Shown here one piece after another: positions 1 to 5,661 of a stretch of 7,751 nt of DNA. Position 1 is the stretch's first letter, and every line of letters starts with the position of its first letter. Below the pieces are notes generated by a model. That model saw only the letters and a list, made by a program, of their open reading frames with translations. It had not been told where the DNA came from and did no database searches. The stretch spans positions 1 to 7,751 of the forward strand of contig JAPLOT010000518.1 in assembly GCA_026400595.1 (NCBI GenBank), in the 5' to 3' direction. Position numbers and translations under genes: made by a program. This DNA comes from Alphaproteobacteria bacterium (GTDB taxonomy: Bacteria > Pseudomonadota > Alphaproteobacteria > Rhizobiales > Aestuariivirgaceae).

Positions 1-321
1 GTTCTCCTCGAGGATCGGCAGGCCTTCGTCCGAGGCCAGGATCAGGTAGCCCTGTTCCCTGAAGTTGACATCTGCGTCCGCACCGAACTCCTCCTTCAGC
101 TTGCGAACGACGTTCAGCCCGAAGGTCGACAGCGCAATGTTCTCGGGGGTCGAGAACTGCTGGCGGATGCCGCCGGCCGACAGAGCGGTACAGGCATGCT
201 GGTAGGTCGAGTCCTTCTCGATGATGGCAACGCCACCCGGAAATCCATGCTTCTTCAGGTAGTAGGCCGTGGCGCTACCCACGATGCCGCCGCCCACGAT
301 GACCACGTCAAACTGCTTCAT
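1..321 (-). CDS. FAD-dependent oxidoreductase, DAO family (N-terminal 107 residues; 3' end outside window)
   Basis: Only the N-terminal part lies in the window; the gene runs off the left edge with an open frame. The protein starts MKQFDVVIVGGGIVGSATAY, giving a Rossmann dinucleotide-binding motif GGGIVG at residues 10-15, with an acidic residue at the end of the second strand (E35 in VAIIEKD) that would contact the FAD ribose. The segment SAGGIRQQFSTPENIALS (about 48-65) is typical of the DAO superfamily that includes sarcosine oxidase beta, dimethylglycine dehydrogenase and FOXRED1-like proteins. Family members oxidise the C-N bond of amines or amino acids, or act as 2-hydroxyacid dehydrogenases. 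The substrate cannot be told from this fragment. The ATG at 319-321 directly precedes the conserved strand, so the start is secure, although no strong Shine-Dalgarno is visible. It is transcribed divergently from the CoA-ester lyase gene across a 111-base gap, so the two may share regulation. Confidence 0.88.
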   Translation of the reverse strand, partial: MKQFDVVIVGGGIVGSATAYYLKKHGFPGGVAIIEKDSTYQHACTALSAGGIRQQFSTPENIALSTFGLNVVRKLKEEFGADADVNFREQGYLILASDEGLPILEEN

Positions 322-344
322 GATTGCCCAATCTGCCCCAAACC

Positions 345-376
345 CTTGTGCTGCCACAAGCACTTATCCAAAAGTG
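345..376. promoter_or_regulatory. Two adjacent short inverted repeats in the divergent intergenic region (possible operator)
   Basis: Within the 111-base gap between the divergent genes lie two imperfectly understood dyads: CTTGTG-CTGC-CACAAG (345-360, perfect 6-base arms) and CACTT-ATCCAA-AAGTG (361-376, perfect 5-base arms). They are directly adjacent with centres 16 bases apart. A further copy of the half-site CACAAG is at 396-401. Adjacent dyads between divergent genes suit a regulator-binding site. No regulator gene is in the window and no convincing sigma70 promoter could be placed, so the role is inference. Confidence 0.35.
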
Positions 377-420
377 GGCTTCCCTTGCTGCAGCGCACAA
401 GCTAGCCTGAGGGGCGAACG

Positions 421-426
421 AAGGAA
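421..426 (+). promoter_or_regulatory. Ribosome binding site of the CoA-ester lyase gene
   Basis: AAGGAA ends six bases before the ATG at 433. It is the best Shine-Dalgarno-like sequence upstream of this gene and supports the chosen start. Confidence 0.6.
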
Positions 427-432
427 ACCCGA

Positions 433-1299
433 ATGACGATCCGACCCCGACGCAGCGTCCTTTACATGCCTGGCGCAAATGCCCGCGCGCTGGAGAAGGC
501 CAAGACGCTGGATGCCGATGCCCTGATCCTCGATCTGGAGGACTCGGTGGCGCCCGACGCAAAGTCCGTAGCCCGCAGCCGCGTGGCTGAGGCGGTGAAG
601 CAGGGCGGCTATGGCCGTCGCGAACTGGTGATCCGCATCAACGGGCTGGATACGCCCTGGGGCGTGGACGACCTGCGCATGGCCGCCGAGGCCGATGCCG
701 ATGCGGTGCTTGTTCCGAAGGTGGCGCGGCCTGGCGACATCGTGAACGTGTCGCGCATCCATATGGCGCTGGGCGGCGCCGAACGCACCCGCATGTGGGC
801 CATGATGGAAACGCCCATGGCCATCTTCAACGTGCGTGAGATCGCCTCGGTCCATCAGGTCGCGCGGCTGTCCTGCCTCGTTCTCGGCACCAACGATCTC
901 CTGAAGGAATCCCGCGCGCTGGCCACCGGCGGCCGCTTCGCCATCCTGCCGTGGCTGTCGATGACTCTGCTCGCGGCGCGGACCTATGGGCTGGATGTCA
1001 TCGACGGCGTCTACAACGACTTCCGCGACGAGGCGGGCTTCCGCGCCGAATGCGAGCAGGGGCGCACGCTGGGCATGGATGGCAAGACGCTCATTCATCC
1101 CGGTCAGATCGCCGTGTGCAATGAACTCTTCTCGCCGGCACCGGAGGAGATCGCCTGGTCACGCCGCATCATCGAGGCGTTCCTGCTGCCGGAGAACGCG
1201 TCGAAGGGCGTCATCACCATCGACGGCAAGATGGTGGAGCGCTTGCACCTGGCCATGGCCGAGCGCGTCGCGGCGATCGCCGAGGCCACCGGTCAATGA
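433..1299 (+). CDS. CitE/HpcH-family CoA-ester lyase, probably (3S)-malyl-CoA thioesterase (Mcl2-like) or malyl-/beta-methylmalyl-CoA lyase
   Basis: A 288-residue TIM-barrel protein of the HpcH/HpaI aldolase/citrate lyase beta family, full length for the short CitE-like branch. Visible motifs: RSVLYMPG at 7-14, LDLEDSV at 33-39, the conserved Arg in VIRINGLD (R68), METP with a Mg2+-ligand Glu (E126), LGTNDL with the partner Asp (D155), and GMDGKTLIHPGQI at 214-226. Family members cleave or hydrolyse 3-hydroxyacyl-CoA esters such as malyl-CoA, beta-methylmalyl-CoA and citramalyl-CoA. RSVLYMPG and METP, and the length below 300 residues, resemble the Rhodobacter Mcl2 thioesterase more than Mcl1, which as I recall it is longer and has QLFGPG and IESAAG instead. 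Its stop overlaps the start of the mesaconyl-CoA hydratase gene by ATGA, so the two are translationally coupled. That context supports a role at beta-methylmalyl-CoA/malyl-CoA in the ethylmalonyl-CoA pathway. Lyase versus thioesterase cannot be settled by eye. Confidence 0.85.
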   Translation: MTIRPRRSVLYMPGANARALEKAKTLDADALILDLEDSVAPDAKSVARSRVAEAVKQGGYGRRELVIRINGLDTPWGVDDLRMAAEADADAVLVPKVARPGDIVNVSRIHMALGGAERTRMWAMMETPMAIFNVREIASVHQVARLSCLVLGTNDLLKESRALATGGRFAILPWLSMTLLAARTYGLDVIDGVYNDFRDEAGFRAECEQGRTLGMDGKTLIHPGQIAVCNELFSPAPEEIAWSRRIIEAFLLPENASKGVITIDGKMVERLHLAMAERVAAIAEATGQ

Positions 1300-2345
1300 G
1301 CAAGACCAATCCGGGTAACTTCTTCGAGGACTTCCGCCTCGGACAGGTCATCCGCCATGCCACGCCACGCACCATCACGGTGGGCGACCAGTCGCTCTAC
1401 ACGGCGCTGTACGGATCGCGTTTCGTGGTGCAGTCCTCCGACGCCTTCGCCCGCATGGTCGGCTATCCCATGGCCCCGGTCGATGACCTGCTGCTGTTTC
1501 ATGTCGTCTTCGGCAAGACCGTTCCCGATATCTCGCTCAATGCCGTGGCCAATCTGGGCTATGCCGATTGCCGCATCCTGCAAGCGGCCTACCCCGGCGA
1601 CACGCTCTCGACGGTATCCGAGGTCATCGGCCTCAAGGAAAACTCCAATGGAAAGACGGGCACCGTCTATGTGCGCTCGACGGGCCGAAACCAGCGTGGC
1701 GAAGAAGTCCTGACCTATGTGCGCTGGGTCATGGTCCGCAAGCGCGACGAGGCGGCGCCCGCACCCGTTGCGCATGTTCCCGACCTGCCGGCTTCCGTCG
1801 CCGTGGAGCATCTGGGTCAGGCTTGTCCGCCGCTCACCGGCAAGTCCTGGGACTTCGACCTCTCGGGATCGCCGCACCGCTTCGCCGACTATGCGGTCGG
1901 AGAAAAGATCGACCACGTCGATGGCATGACGGTCGAGGAGGCCGAGCATCAGCTGGCGACCCGGCTCTACCAGAATACCGCGAAGGTGCATTTCAATCAG
2001 TTCTCGGAGTCGCAGGGCCGCTTCGGGCGCCGGCTGATCTATGGCGGACATGTGATTTCGCTGGCCCGGGCGCTGTCCTTCAACGGCCTCGCGAATGCCT
2101 TTCACATTGCGGCCATCAATGGCGGCCGGCACGTGGCTCCGCTCTTTGCCGGTGGTACGGTCTATGCGTGGTCCGAAATCCTGGACAAGACAGCCTTGCC
2201 GGACCGCGGCGATGTCGGAGCTCTGCGCATCATGACCCGGGCCACCCGCGATCTTCCCTGCGCGGCGTACCCCACGGTCGAAGCATCGCCAGAGCCGCCC
2301 CGCGTCATTCTCGAGCTTGACTACTGGGTCCTGATCCCGGTCTGA
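1296..2345 (+). CDS. mch: Mesaconyl-C1-CoA hydratase (2-methylfumaryl-CoA hydratase), MaoC-like double hotdog
   Basis: A 349-residue protein with two MaoC-like hotdog halves. It matches alphaproteobacterial Mch closely from the first residues, with MSKTNPGNFFEDFRLGQ, then TPRTITVGDQSLYTALYGSR (23-42), PVDDLLLFHVVFGKTVPDIS (61-80), NLGYADCRILQAAYPGDTL (86-104) and GLKENSNGKTGTVYVR (112-127). The C-terminal half carries NTAKVHFNQFSES (227-239) and the glycine-rich RLIYGGHVISLARAL (246-260), with the hydratase Asn/His pattern. The known reaction is reversible hydration of mesaconyl-C1-CoA to beta-methylmalyl-CoA (EC 4.2.1.148), in acetate assimilation by the ethylmalonyl-CoA pathway; the product is the substrate of beta-methylmalyl-CoA lyase. 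The start ATG overlaps the previous stop, and GAGG at 1282-1285 lies ten bases upstream. The length is normal and no domain is missing. Itaconyl-CoA hydratases are related, but these motifs favour Mch. Confidence 0.9.
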   Translation: MSKTNPGNFFEDFRLGQVIRHATPRTITVGDQSLYTALYGSRFVVQSSDAFARMVGYPMAPVDDLLLFHVVFGKTVPDISLNAVANLGYADCRILQAAYPGDTLSTVSEVIGLKENSNGKTGTVYVRSTGRNQRGEEVLTYVRWVMVRKRDEAAPAPVAHVPDLPASVAVEHLGQACPPLTGKSWDFDLSGSPHRFADYAVGEKIDHVDGMTVEEAEHQLATRLYQNTAKVHFNQFSESQGRFGRRLIYGGHVISLARALSFNGLANAFHIAAINGGRHVAPLFAGGTVYAWSEILDKTALPDRGDVGALRIMTRATRDLPCAAYPTVEASPEPPRVILELDYWVLIPV

Positions 2346-2346
2346 A

Positions 2347-2374
2347 GCATGCCGTTACCTGCCCTCGGCCATGC
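2347..2374 (+). terminator. Weak hairpin directly after the mch stop codon
   Basis: GCATGCCG (2347-2354) can pair with CGGCCATGC (2366-2374) with one bulged base and an 11-base loop, starting two bases after the stop codon. No T-run follows, so this is at best a weak or factor-assisted terminator or an mRNA 3' end stabiliser. Confidence 0.25.
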
Positions 2375-2405
2375 GCAAAGTCATTGCTGCACATGCGAAA
2401 TGCAC

Positions 2406-2432
2406 TTGCTCCGGCGGAATGCCCGATATAGG
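2406..2432 (+). promoter_or_regulatory. Possible promoter for the 3-hydroxybutyryl-CoA dehydrogenase operon
   Basis: The 120-base gap 2346-2465 separates two same-strand gene groups and is locally poorer in GC than the genes. TTGCTC (2406-2411) and TATAGG (2427-2432) are the best -35/-10 candidates, but the spacer is only 15 bases. Transcription would begin near 2439, giving a leader of roughly 27 bases. This is weak evidence, and read-through from mch is equally possible. Confidence 0.2.
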
Positions 2433-2465
2433 CTTCGCCGTCTTTAACTCGGACACTCGATTACC

Positions 2466-3341
2466 ATGAAGATCAGGAAAGTCGGCGTGATTGGCGCCGG
2501 TCAAATGGGCAACGGCATTGCCCAGGTCTGCGCCCAGGCCGGATATGATGTCGGGCTCAATGACGTCAGCAAGGACCGCATCGAAGCAGGCCTTGCCACG
2601 ATCAATGGCAATCTTGCCCGCCGTGCGAAATCCGGAAAGATCAGCGAGGCCGACCGTGATGCCACACTGTCGCGCATCTCCCCGGTGGCGAGCTACGAAG
2701 GTTTCGGCGACTATGACCTGGTGATCGAGAGCGCCGTCGAGGATGAGGCGGTCAAGCGCAAGATCTACCAGTCCCTCTGCCCGCATCTGAAGCCGGACTG
2801 CCTGGTGGGCACCAATACGTCATCGATCTCGATCACGCGCCTGGCGGCTGCGACGGACCGGCCCGAGAAGTTCATGGGCATACATTTCATGAATCCGGTC
2901 CCGGTGATGGAACTGGTGGAACTCATCCGTGGCATCGCGACCGACGAGAACACCTTCAGCACCGCCAAGGCCTTTGCCGTATCCCTCAACAAGACCGTGG
3001 CGGTGGCCGAAGATTTTCCGGCTTTCATCGTCAACCGCATTCTGCTGCCCATGATCAACGAGGCCATCTACACCCTCTACGAGGGCGTGGGCGGCGTCGA
3101 GGCGATCGACACGGCCATGAAGCTTGGCGCCCGCCATCCGATGGGGCCGCTGGAACTGGCCGACTTCATCGGTCTCGATACATGCCTCTCCGTCATGCAG
3201 GTTCTCTACGAAGGGCTTGCAGACTCGAAATACCGGCCATGTCCGCTGCTTGTGAAGTATGTGGAGGCCGGCTGGCTCGGCCGCAAGACCAACCGCGGCT
3301 TCTATGACTACCGCGGCGAGAAGCCCATTCCCACCCGCTGA
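2466..3341 (+). CDS. hbd: 3-hydroxybutyryl-CoA dehydrogenase
   Basis: A 291-residue protein, the usual length for the bacterial single-domain-pair enzyme (Hbd/PaaH). The N-terminal Rossmann fold has VGVIGAGQMGNGIAQ with GAGQMG at 10-15, and D33 at the end of the second strand selects NAD over NADP. The catalytic residues known for the family are present: S119 in TNTSSISIT, H140 in GIHFMNPVPVM, E152 in ELVELI and N190 in FIVNRIL. The C-terminal dimerisation domain has GARHPMGPLELADFIGLD (221-238) and ends GRKTNRGFYDY. It interconverts (3S)-3-hydroxybutyryl-CoA and acetoacetyl-CoA in the cytosol, serving fatty-acid, phenylacetate or C4 metabolism. The start is the first ATG before the Rossmann motif; the Shine-Dalgarno is poor (GGA at 2451-2453, 12 bases away). 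It lies 14 bases upstream of the amidohydrolase gene and probably heads that operon. The enzyme looks intact, unlike its two downstream neighbours. Confidence 0.92.
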   Translation: MKIRKVGVIGAGQMGNGIAQVCAQAGYDVGLNDVSKDRIEAGLATINGNLARRAKSGKISEADRDATLSRISPVASYEGFGDYDLVIESAVEDEAVKRKIYQSLCPHLKPDCLVGTNTSSISITRLAAATDRPEKFMGIHFMNPVPVMELVELIRGIATDENTFSTAKAFAVSLNKTVAVAEDFPAFIVNRILLPMINEAIYTLYEGVGGVEAIDTAMKLGARHPMGPLELADFIGLDTCLSVMQVLYEGLADSKYRPCPLLVKYVEAGWLGRKTNRGFYDYRGEKPIPTR

Positions 3342-3345
3342 CGAC

Positions 3346-3350
3346 GGGGA
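3346..3350 (+). promoter_or_regulatory. Ribosome binding site of the amidohydrolase gene
   Basis: GGGGA ends five bases before the ATG at 3356, inside the 14-base gap after hbd. It fixes the start of the amidohydrolase. Confidence 0.5.
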
Positions 3351-3355
3351 CAGTC

Positions 3356-4558
3356 ATGCTCGATCTGCTGCTGCGCAACGCCACGCTTCCCGACGGCAGA
3401 AGCGGGCAGGACATCGCCTGCAAGGACGGGCGCATTGTCGACGTGAAGCCGAAGATCGACGGCGCCGCGCGCGCGACCGTCGATGCGAAGGGCTATCTCG
3501 TCTCGCCGCCCTTCATCGACTCCCACTTTCACATGGATGCCACGCTGTCGCTCGGCCTTCCGCGGCTCAACATGTCGGGCACGCTGCTCGAGGGCATTTC
3601 GCTGTGGGGCGAACTCAAGCCGATCCTCACCCATGAGGCCGTGATCGAGCGTGCGCTGCGCTACTGCGACCTTGCCGTGACGCAGGGCCTGCTGGCCATC
3701 CGTACCCATGTCGATGTCTGCGACGACCGTCTGCTCTGCGTCGAGGCCCTGCTTGAGGTGCGCAGGAAGATCGCGCCCTACATCGATCTGCAGCTCGTGG
3801 CCTTCCCGCAGGACGGGTTCTACCGCGATCCGCATGCAAGGCGGAATCTCATCCGCGCGCTCGACATGGGCGTCGACGTTGTGGGCGGCATCCCGCATTT
3901 CGAGCGCACCATGGCCGATGGCGCGGCCAGCCTGAAGGAGCTTTGCGAAATTGCCGCCAACCGCGGACTCCTGGTCGACATCCATTGCGACACGTCCATG
4001 CATTCCATGGACAACTACTACGTCTCGAAGCTGATCCCGCTGATGGCCGAGGCCGAGCTGCACGCCACGCCCAATCCGCTGATCAACATCACCCTGCAGG
4101 GCCGCCACGACACCTATCCGAAGCGCCGCGGCATGACGCGCGTGCCGGAGCTGCGCGCCGCCGGCATCAACGTCTCCTTTGGCCACGACTGCGTGATGGA
4201 TCCCTGGTATCCGCTGGGGCAGGGCGACATGCTCGAGGCCGCCTACATGGGCATCCATGCCGCGCCCATGACCAGCCGCGAGGCCATGCGCTGGGCCTTC
4301 GATGCGGTGACGGTCAATCCCGCGAAGGCCATGCATCTGCAGGGCTACGGCCTGGAGAAGGGCTGCAACGCCGACTTCGTGGTGCTGCAGGCGAAGGATC
4401 CCATCGATGCCATCCGCCTCAAGGCCAACCGTCTCGCAGTGGTGCGCCGGGGCAAGGTGATCGCCGAGACGCCGGAACGCGTGAGCGCGCTTCATCTCGC
4501 GGGCCGTCCCGCCACCATCAATGGCGCGGACTTCGCGCCGCCTGCGGGCGGGCGCTGA
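3356..4558 (+). CDS. Cytosine-deaminase-like amidohydrolase with an internal ~31-residue deletion at the active site
   Basis: A 400-residue amidohydrolase-superfamily protein that follows E. coli cytosine deaminase (CodA, about 427 residues) along nearly its whole length. Matching blocks: PPFIDSHFHMDATLS (51-65, metal ligands H57 and H59), SGTLLEGISLW (74-84), RTHVDVCDD (116-124), IDLQLVAFPQDG (143-154, with Q152 at the position of substrate-binding Gln156), GIPHFERT, VDIHCD (207-212, metal ligand H210), NPLINITLQGRHDTYPKRRG (240-259) and GHDCVMDPWYPLG (276-288, metal ligand D278). CodA-type proteins hydrolyse cytosine or related N-heterocycles. After HCD the family normally continues with Glu217, a run of about 28 residues and an SH carrying His246, then TTAMHS. 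Here HCD212 goes straight to TSMHS. About 31 residues (93 bases), including the proton-shuttling Glu and His246, are therefore absent while the frame stays open. Cytosine deaminase activity is unlikely. The four metal ligands remain. A pseudoenzyme, a recent deletion or an assembly error are all possible. The gene is followed two bases later by the Hyi-like gene. Confidence 0.85.
   Translation: MLDLLLRNATLPDGRSGQDIACKDGRIVDVKPKIDGAARATVDAKGYLVSPPFIDSHFHMDATLSLGLPRLNMSGTLLEGISLWGELKPILTHEAVIERALRYCDLAVTQGLLAIRTHVDVCDDRLLCVEALLEVRRKIAPYIDLQLVAFPQDGFYRDPHARRNLIRALDMGVDVVGGIPHFERTMADGAASLKELCEIAANRGLLVDIHCDTSMHSMDNYYVSKLIPLMAEAELHATPNPLINITLQGRHDTYPKRRGMTRVPELRAAGINVSFGHDCVMDPWYPLGQGDMLEAAYMGIHAAPMTSREAMRWAFDAVTVNPAKAMHLQGYGLEKGCNADFVVLQAKDPIDAIRLKANRLAVVRRGKVIAETPERVSALHLAGRPATINGADFAPPAGGR
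3983..4003 (+). other. Deletion joint within the CodA-like gene
   Basis: Codons 210-216 read H-C-D-T-S-M-H. HCD belongs to the strand carrying the third metal-ligand His, and TSMH belongs to the segment that in CodA lies about 31 residues further on. The joint falls between about 3991 and 3995. The lost segment is a multiple of three bases, so translation continues. The placement relies on remembered family alignment. Confidence 0.65.
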
Positions 4559-4560
4559 GC

Positions 4561-5661
4561 ATGCCGCGCTTCGCCGCCAATCTCAGCATGCTGTTCAACG
4601 AAGTGCCCTTTCTTGACCGCTTCGCCGCGGCAGCGAAGGGCGGCTTCAAGGGCGTCGAATATGTCGGCCCCTACGACCATCCGCCGGAACAGATCGCGGA
4701 GCTGCTGCAGCGGAATGGCCTGACCCAGGTCCTCTTCAACATGCCCGCCGGCAACTGGTCCGCCGGCGAACGCGGCATCGGCTGCCATCCGGACCGCGTG
4801 GGCGAGTTCCAGGACGGCGTAGCGACCACGATCCGCTATGCGAAGGTGCTGGGCAACAGGCAGGTGAACTGCCTCGCTGGCCTGCTGCCGAAGGGCGTCT
4901 CGCGTGAGGCTGCGGAGGAGACCTTCGTCGCCAACCTGCGCTTCGCCGCAACCGAACTGAAAGAGGCAGGCATCCTTCTCATCGCCGAGCCCATCAACTT
5001 TCACGACATGCCGGGCTTCTTCTTGAACACCTCGGCCCAGGCCATCGCCATCTTCGACCGGGTCGGTTCGGACAATCTGAAACTCCAATACGACATCTAT
5101 CACATGCAGCGCATGGAAGGCGAACTGGCCAAGACCACCGATCCCAATCTCGCGCCGGATGGCCAGCCGCAGGCCTTGCTCTATGGCCGCCGCATGTCCG
5201 AAACCCTCGCGGGCTTCGCGCCGCAGGCCTCCGAGGCCTTGCGCATCGCGGCACGCGGGCAGCACATCGAGCGCTGGACCATTCCGCGCGCCTCCTATCC
5301 GGAAGGCCGTATTGCCTATCTCACCTGGCGCAAGGATCTGCAGAAGCACCACGCCGCGCGCTGCGGCGCCATCATGACGGCGGAAGGCTATGGCGCGGAC
5401 GAGGTCGCGCGGGTCGGCGCGCTGCTGCGCAAGGAGCGGCTCAAGCAGGACCCCGACGTGCAGACCCTCGAGGACGTGATCTGCCTCGTCTTCCTCGCGC
5501 ACGAGGCCGAGGCCTTCATCGCGAAGCACGACGATGCCAAGGTCCGCGACATCCTCGCCAAGACCGCGCGCAAGATGTCGCCCGCGGGACTCGCCGCAGC
5601 GGGTGCGCTCAGCCTGCCGCCGCGACTCGCCCGCCTGCTCGGCGAAGCGCTCGCCTCATGA
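4561..5661 (+). CDS. Chimeric protein: truncated hydroxypyruvate isomerase (Hyi) fused to DUF4202 domain
   Basis: A 366-residue protein made of two unrelated parts. Residues 1 to about 192 match hydroxypyruvate isomerase: MPRFAANLSMLFNEVPFLDR, GFKGVEY (28-34), LTQVLFNMPAGNW (54-66), AGERGI (68-73), QVNCLAGL (101-108), IAEPIN (141-146, catalytic E143), PGFFLNT (151-157) and LQYDIYHMQRMEG (175-187, metal ligand D178). Hyi is normally about 258-260 residues; its last third, with the second catalytic Glu near residue 240 and the conserved PGRHEPG region, is missing. From about residue 194 the sequence matches DUF4202: DPNLAPDG, LLYGRRMS (206-213), ARGQHIERWTIPR (231-243), YLTWRKDL (253-260), LLRKERLKQDP (288-298), TLEDVICLVFL (302-312) and KMSP. 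DUF4202 has no established function and here lacks its usual first ~20 residues. The ATG at 4561 is chosen because it starts the Hyi homology two bases after the amidohydrolase stop; the frame is open further upstream, but that stretch is an out-of-phase reading of the amidohydrolase. Isomerase activity is unlikely; the DUF4202 part may still fold. Confidence 0.85.
   Translation: MPRFAANLSMLFNEVPFLDRFAAAAKGGFKGVEYVGPYDHPPEQIAELLQRNGLTQVLFNMPAGNWSAGERGIGCHPDRVGEFQDGVATTIRYAKVLGNRQVNCLAGLLPKGVSREAAEETFVANLRFAATELKEAGILLIAEPINFHDMPGFFLNTSAQAIAIFDRVGSDNLKLQYDIYHMQRMEGELAKTTDPNLAPDGQPQALLYGRRMSETLAGFAPQASEALRIAARGQHIERWTIPRASYPEGRIAYLTWRKDLQKHHAARCGAIMTAEGYGADEVARVGALLRKERLKQDPDVQTLEDVICLVFLAHEAEAFIAKHDDAKVRDILAKTARKMSPAGLAAAGALSLPPRLARLLGEALAS
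5131..5148 (+). other. Fusion joint between Hyi and DUF4202
   Basis: Codons 191-196 read K-T-T-D-P-N. Hyi similarity ends at about ELAKT, where the family continues into the region leading to HVQIAD. DUF4202 similarity begins at DPN, which in that family follows an N-terminal helix. There is no stop, no restart with a ribosome binding site, and no linker. Confidence 0.65.

Noticed and set aside
364..1098. Open frame of 244 codons on the minus strand opposite the CitE-like gene
   Set aside because: Shadow of a gene with complete CitE motifs; it would also occupy the divergent promoter region.
1293..2132. Open frame of 279 codons on the minus strand opposite mch
   Set aside because: Mirror frame of a well-matched mesaconyl-CoA hydratase; no family features.
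2376..2410. Short repeats of GCA/TGC type in the gap before hbd as a possible operator or small RNA
   Set aside because: Arms are only 4-5 bases and irregular, with no promoter-terminator pair around them.
3308..4495. Long open frame (395 codons) on the minus strand opposite the CodA-like gene
   Set aside because: It is a GC-rich mirror frame of the amidohydrolase; its composition (rich in His, Arg, Ala and Gly) matches no family, whereas the plus strand shows clear amidohydrolase motifs.
3943..4560. Upstream extension of the Hyi-DUF4202 frame by 206 codons
   Set aside because: This stretch is the amidohydrolase gene read out of phase, with low-complexity Arg/Gly/Ala-rich translation. Hyi similarity begins exactly at the ATG at 4561.
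4492..5529. Open frame of 345 codons on the minus strand opposite the Hyi-DUF4202 gene
   Set aside because: Shadow frame; no recognisable motif, and the plus strand has strong family matches throughout.
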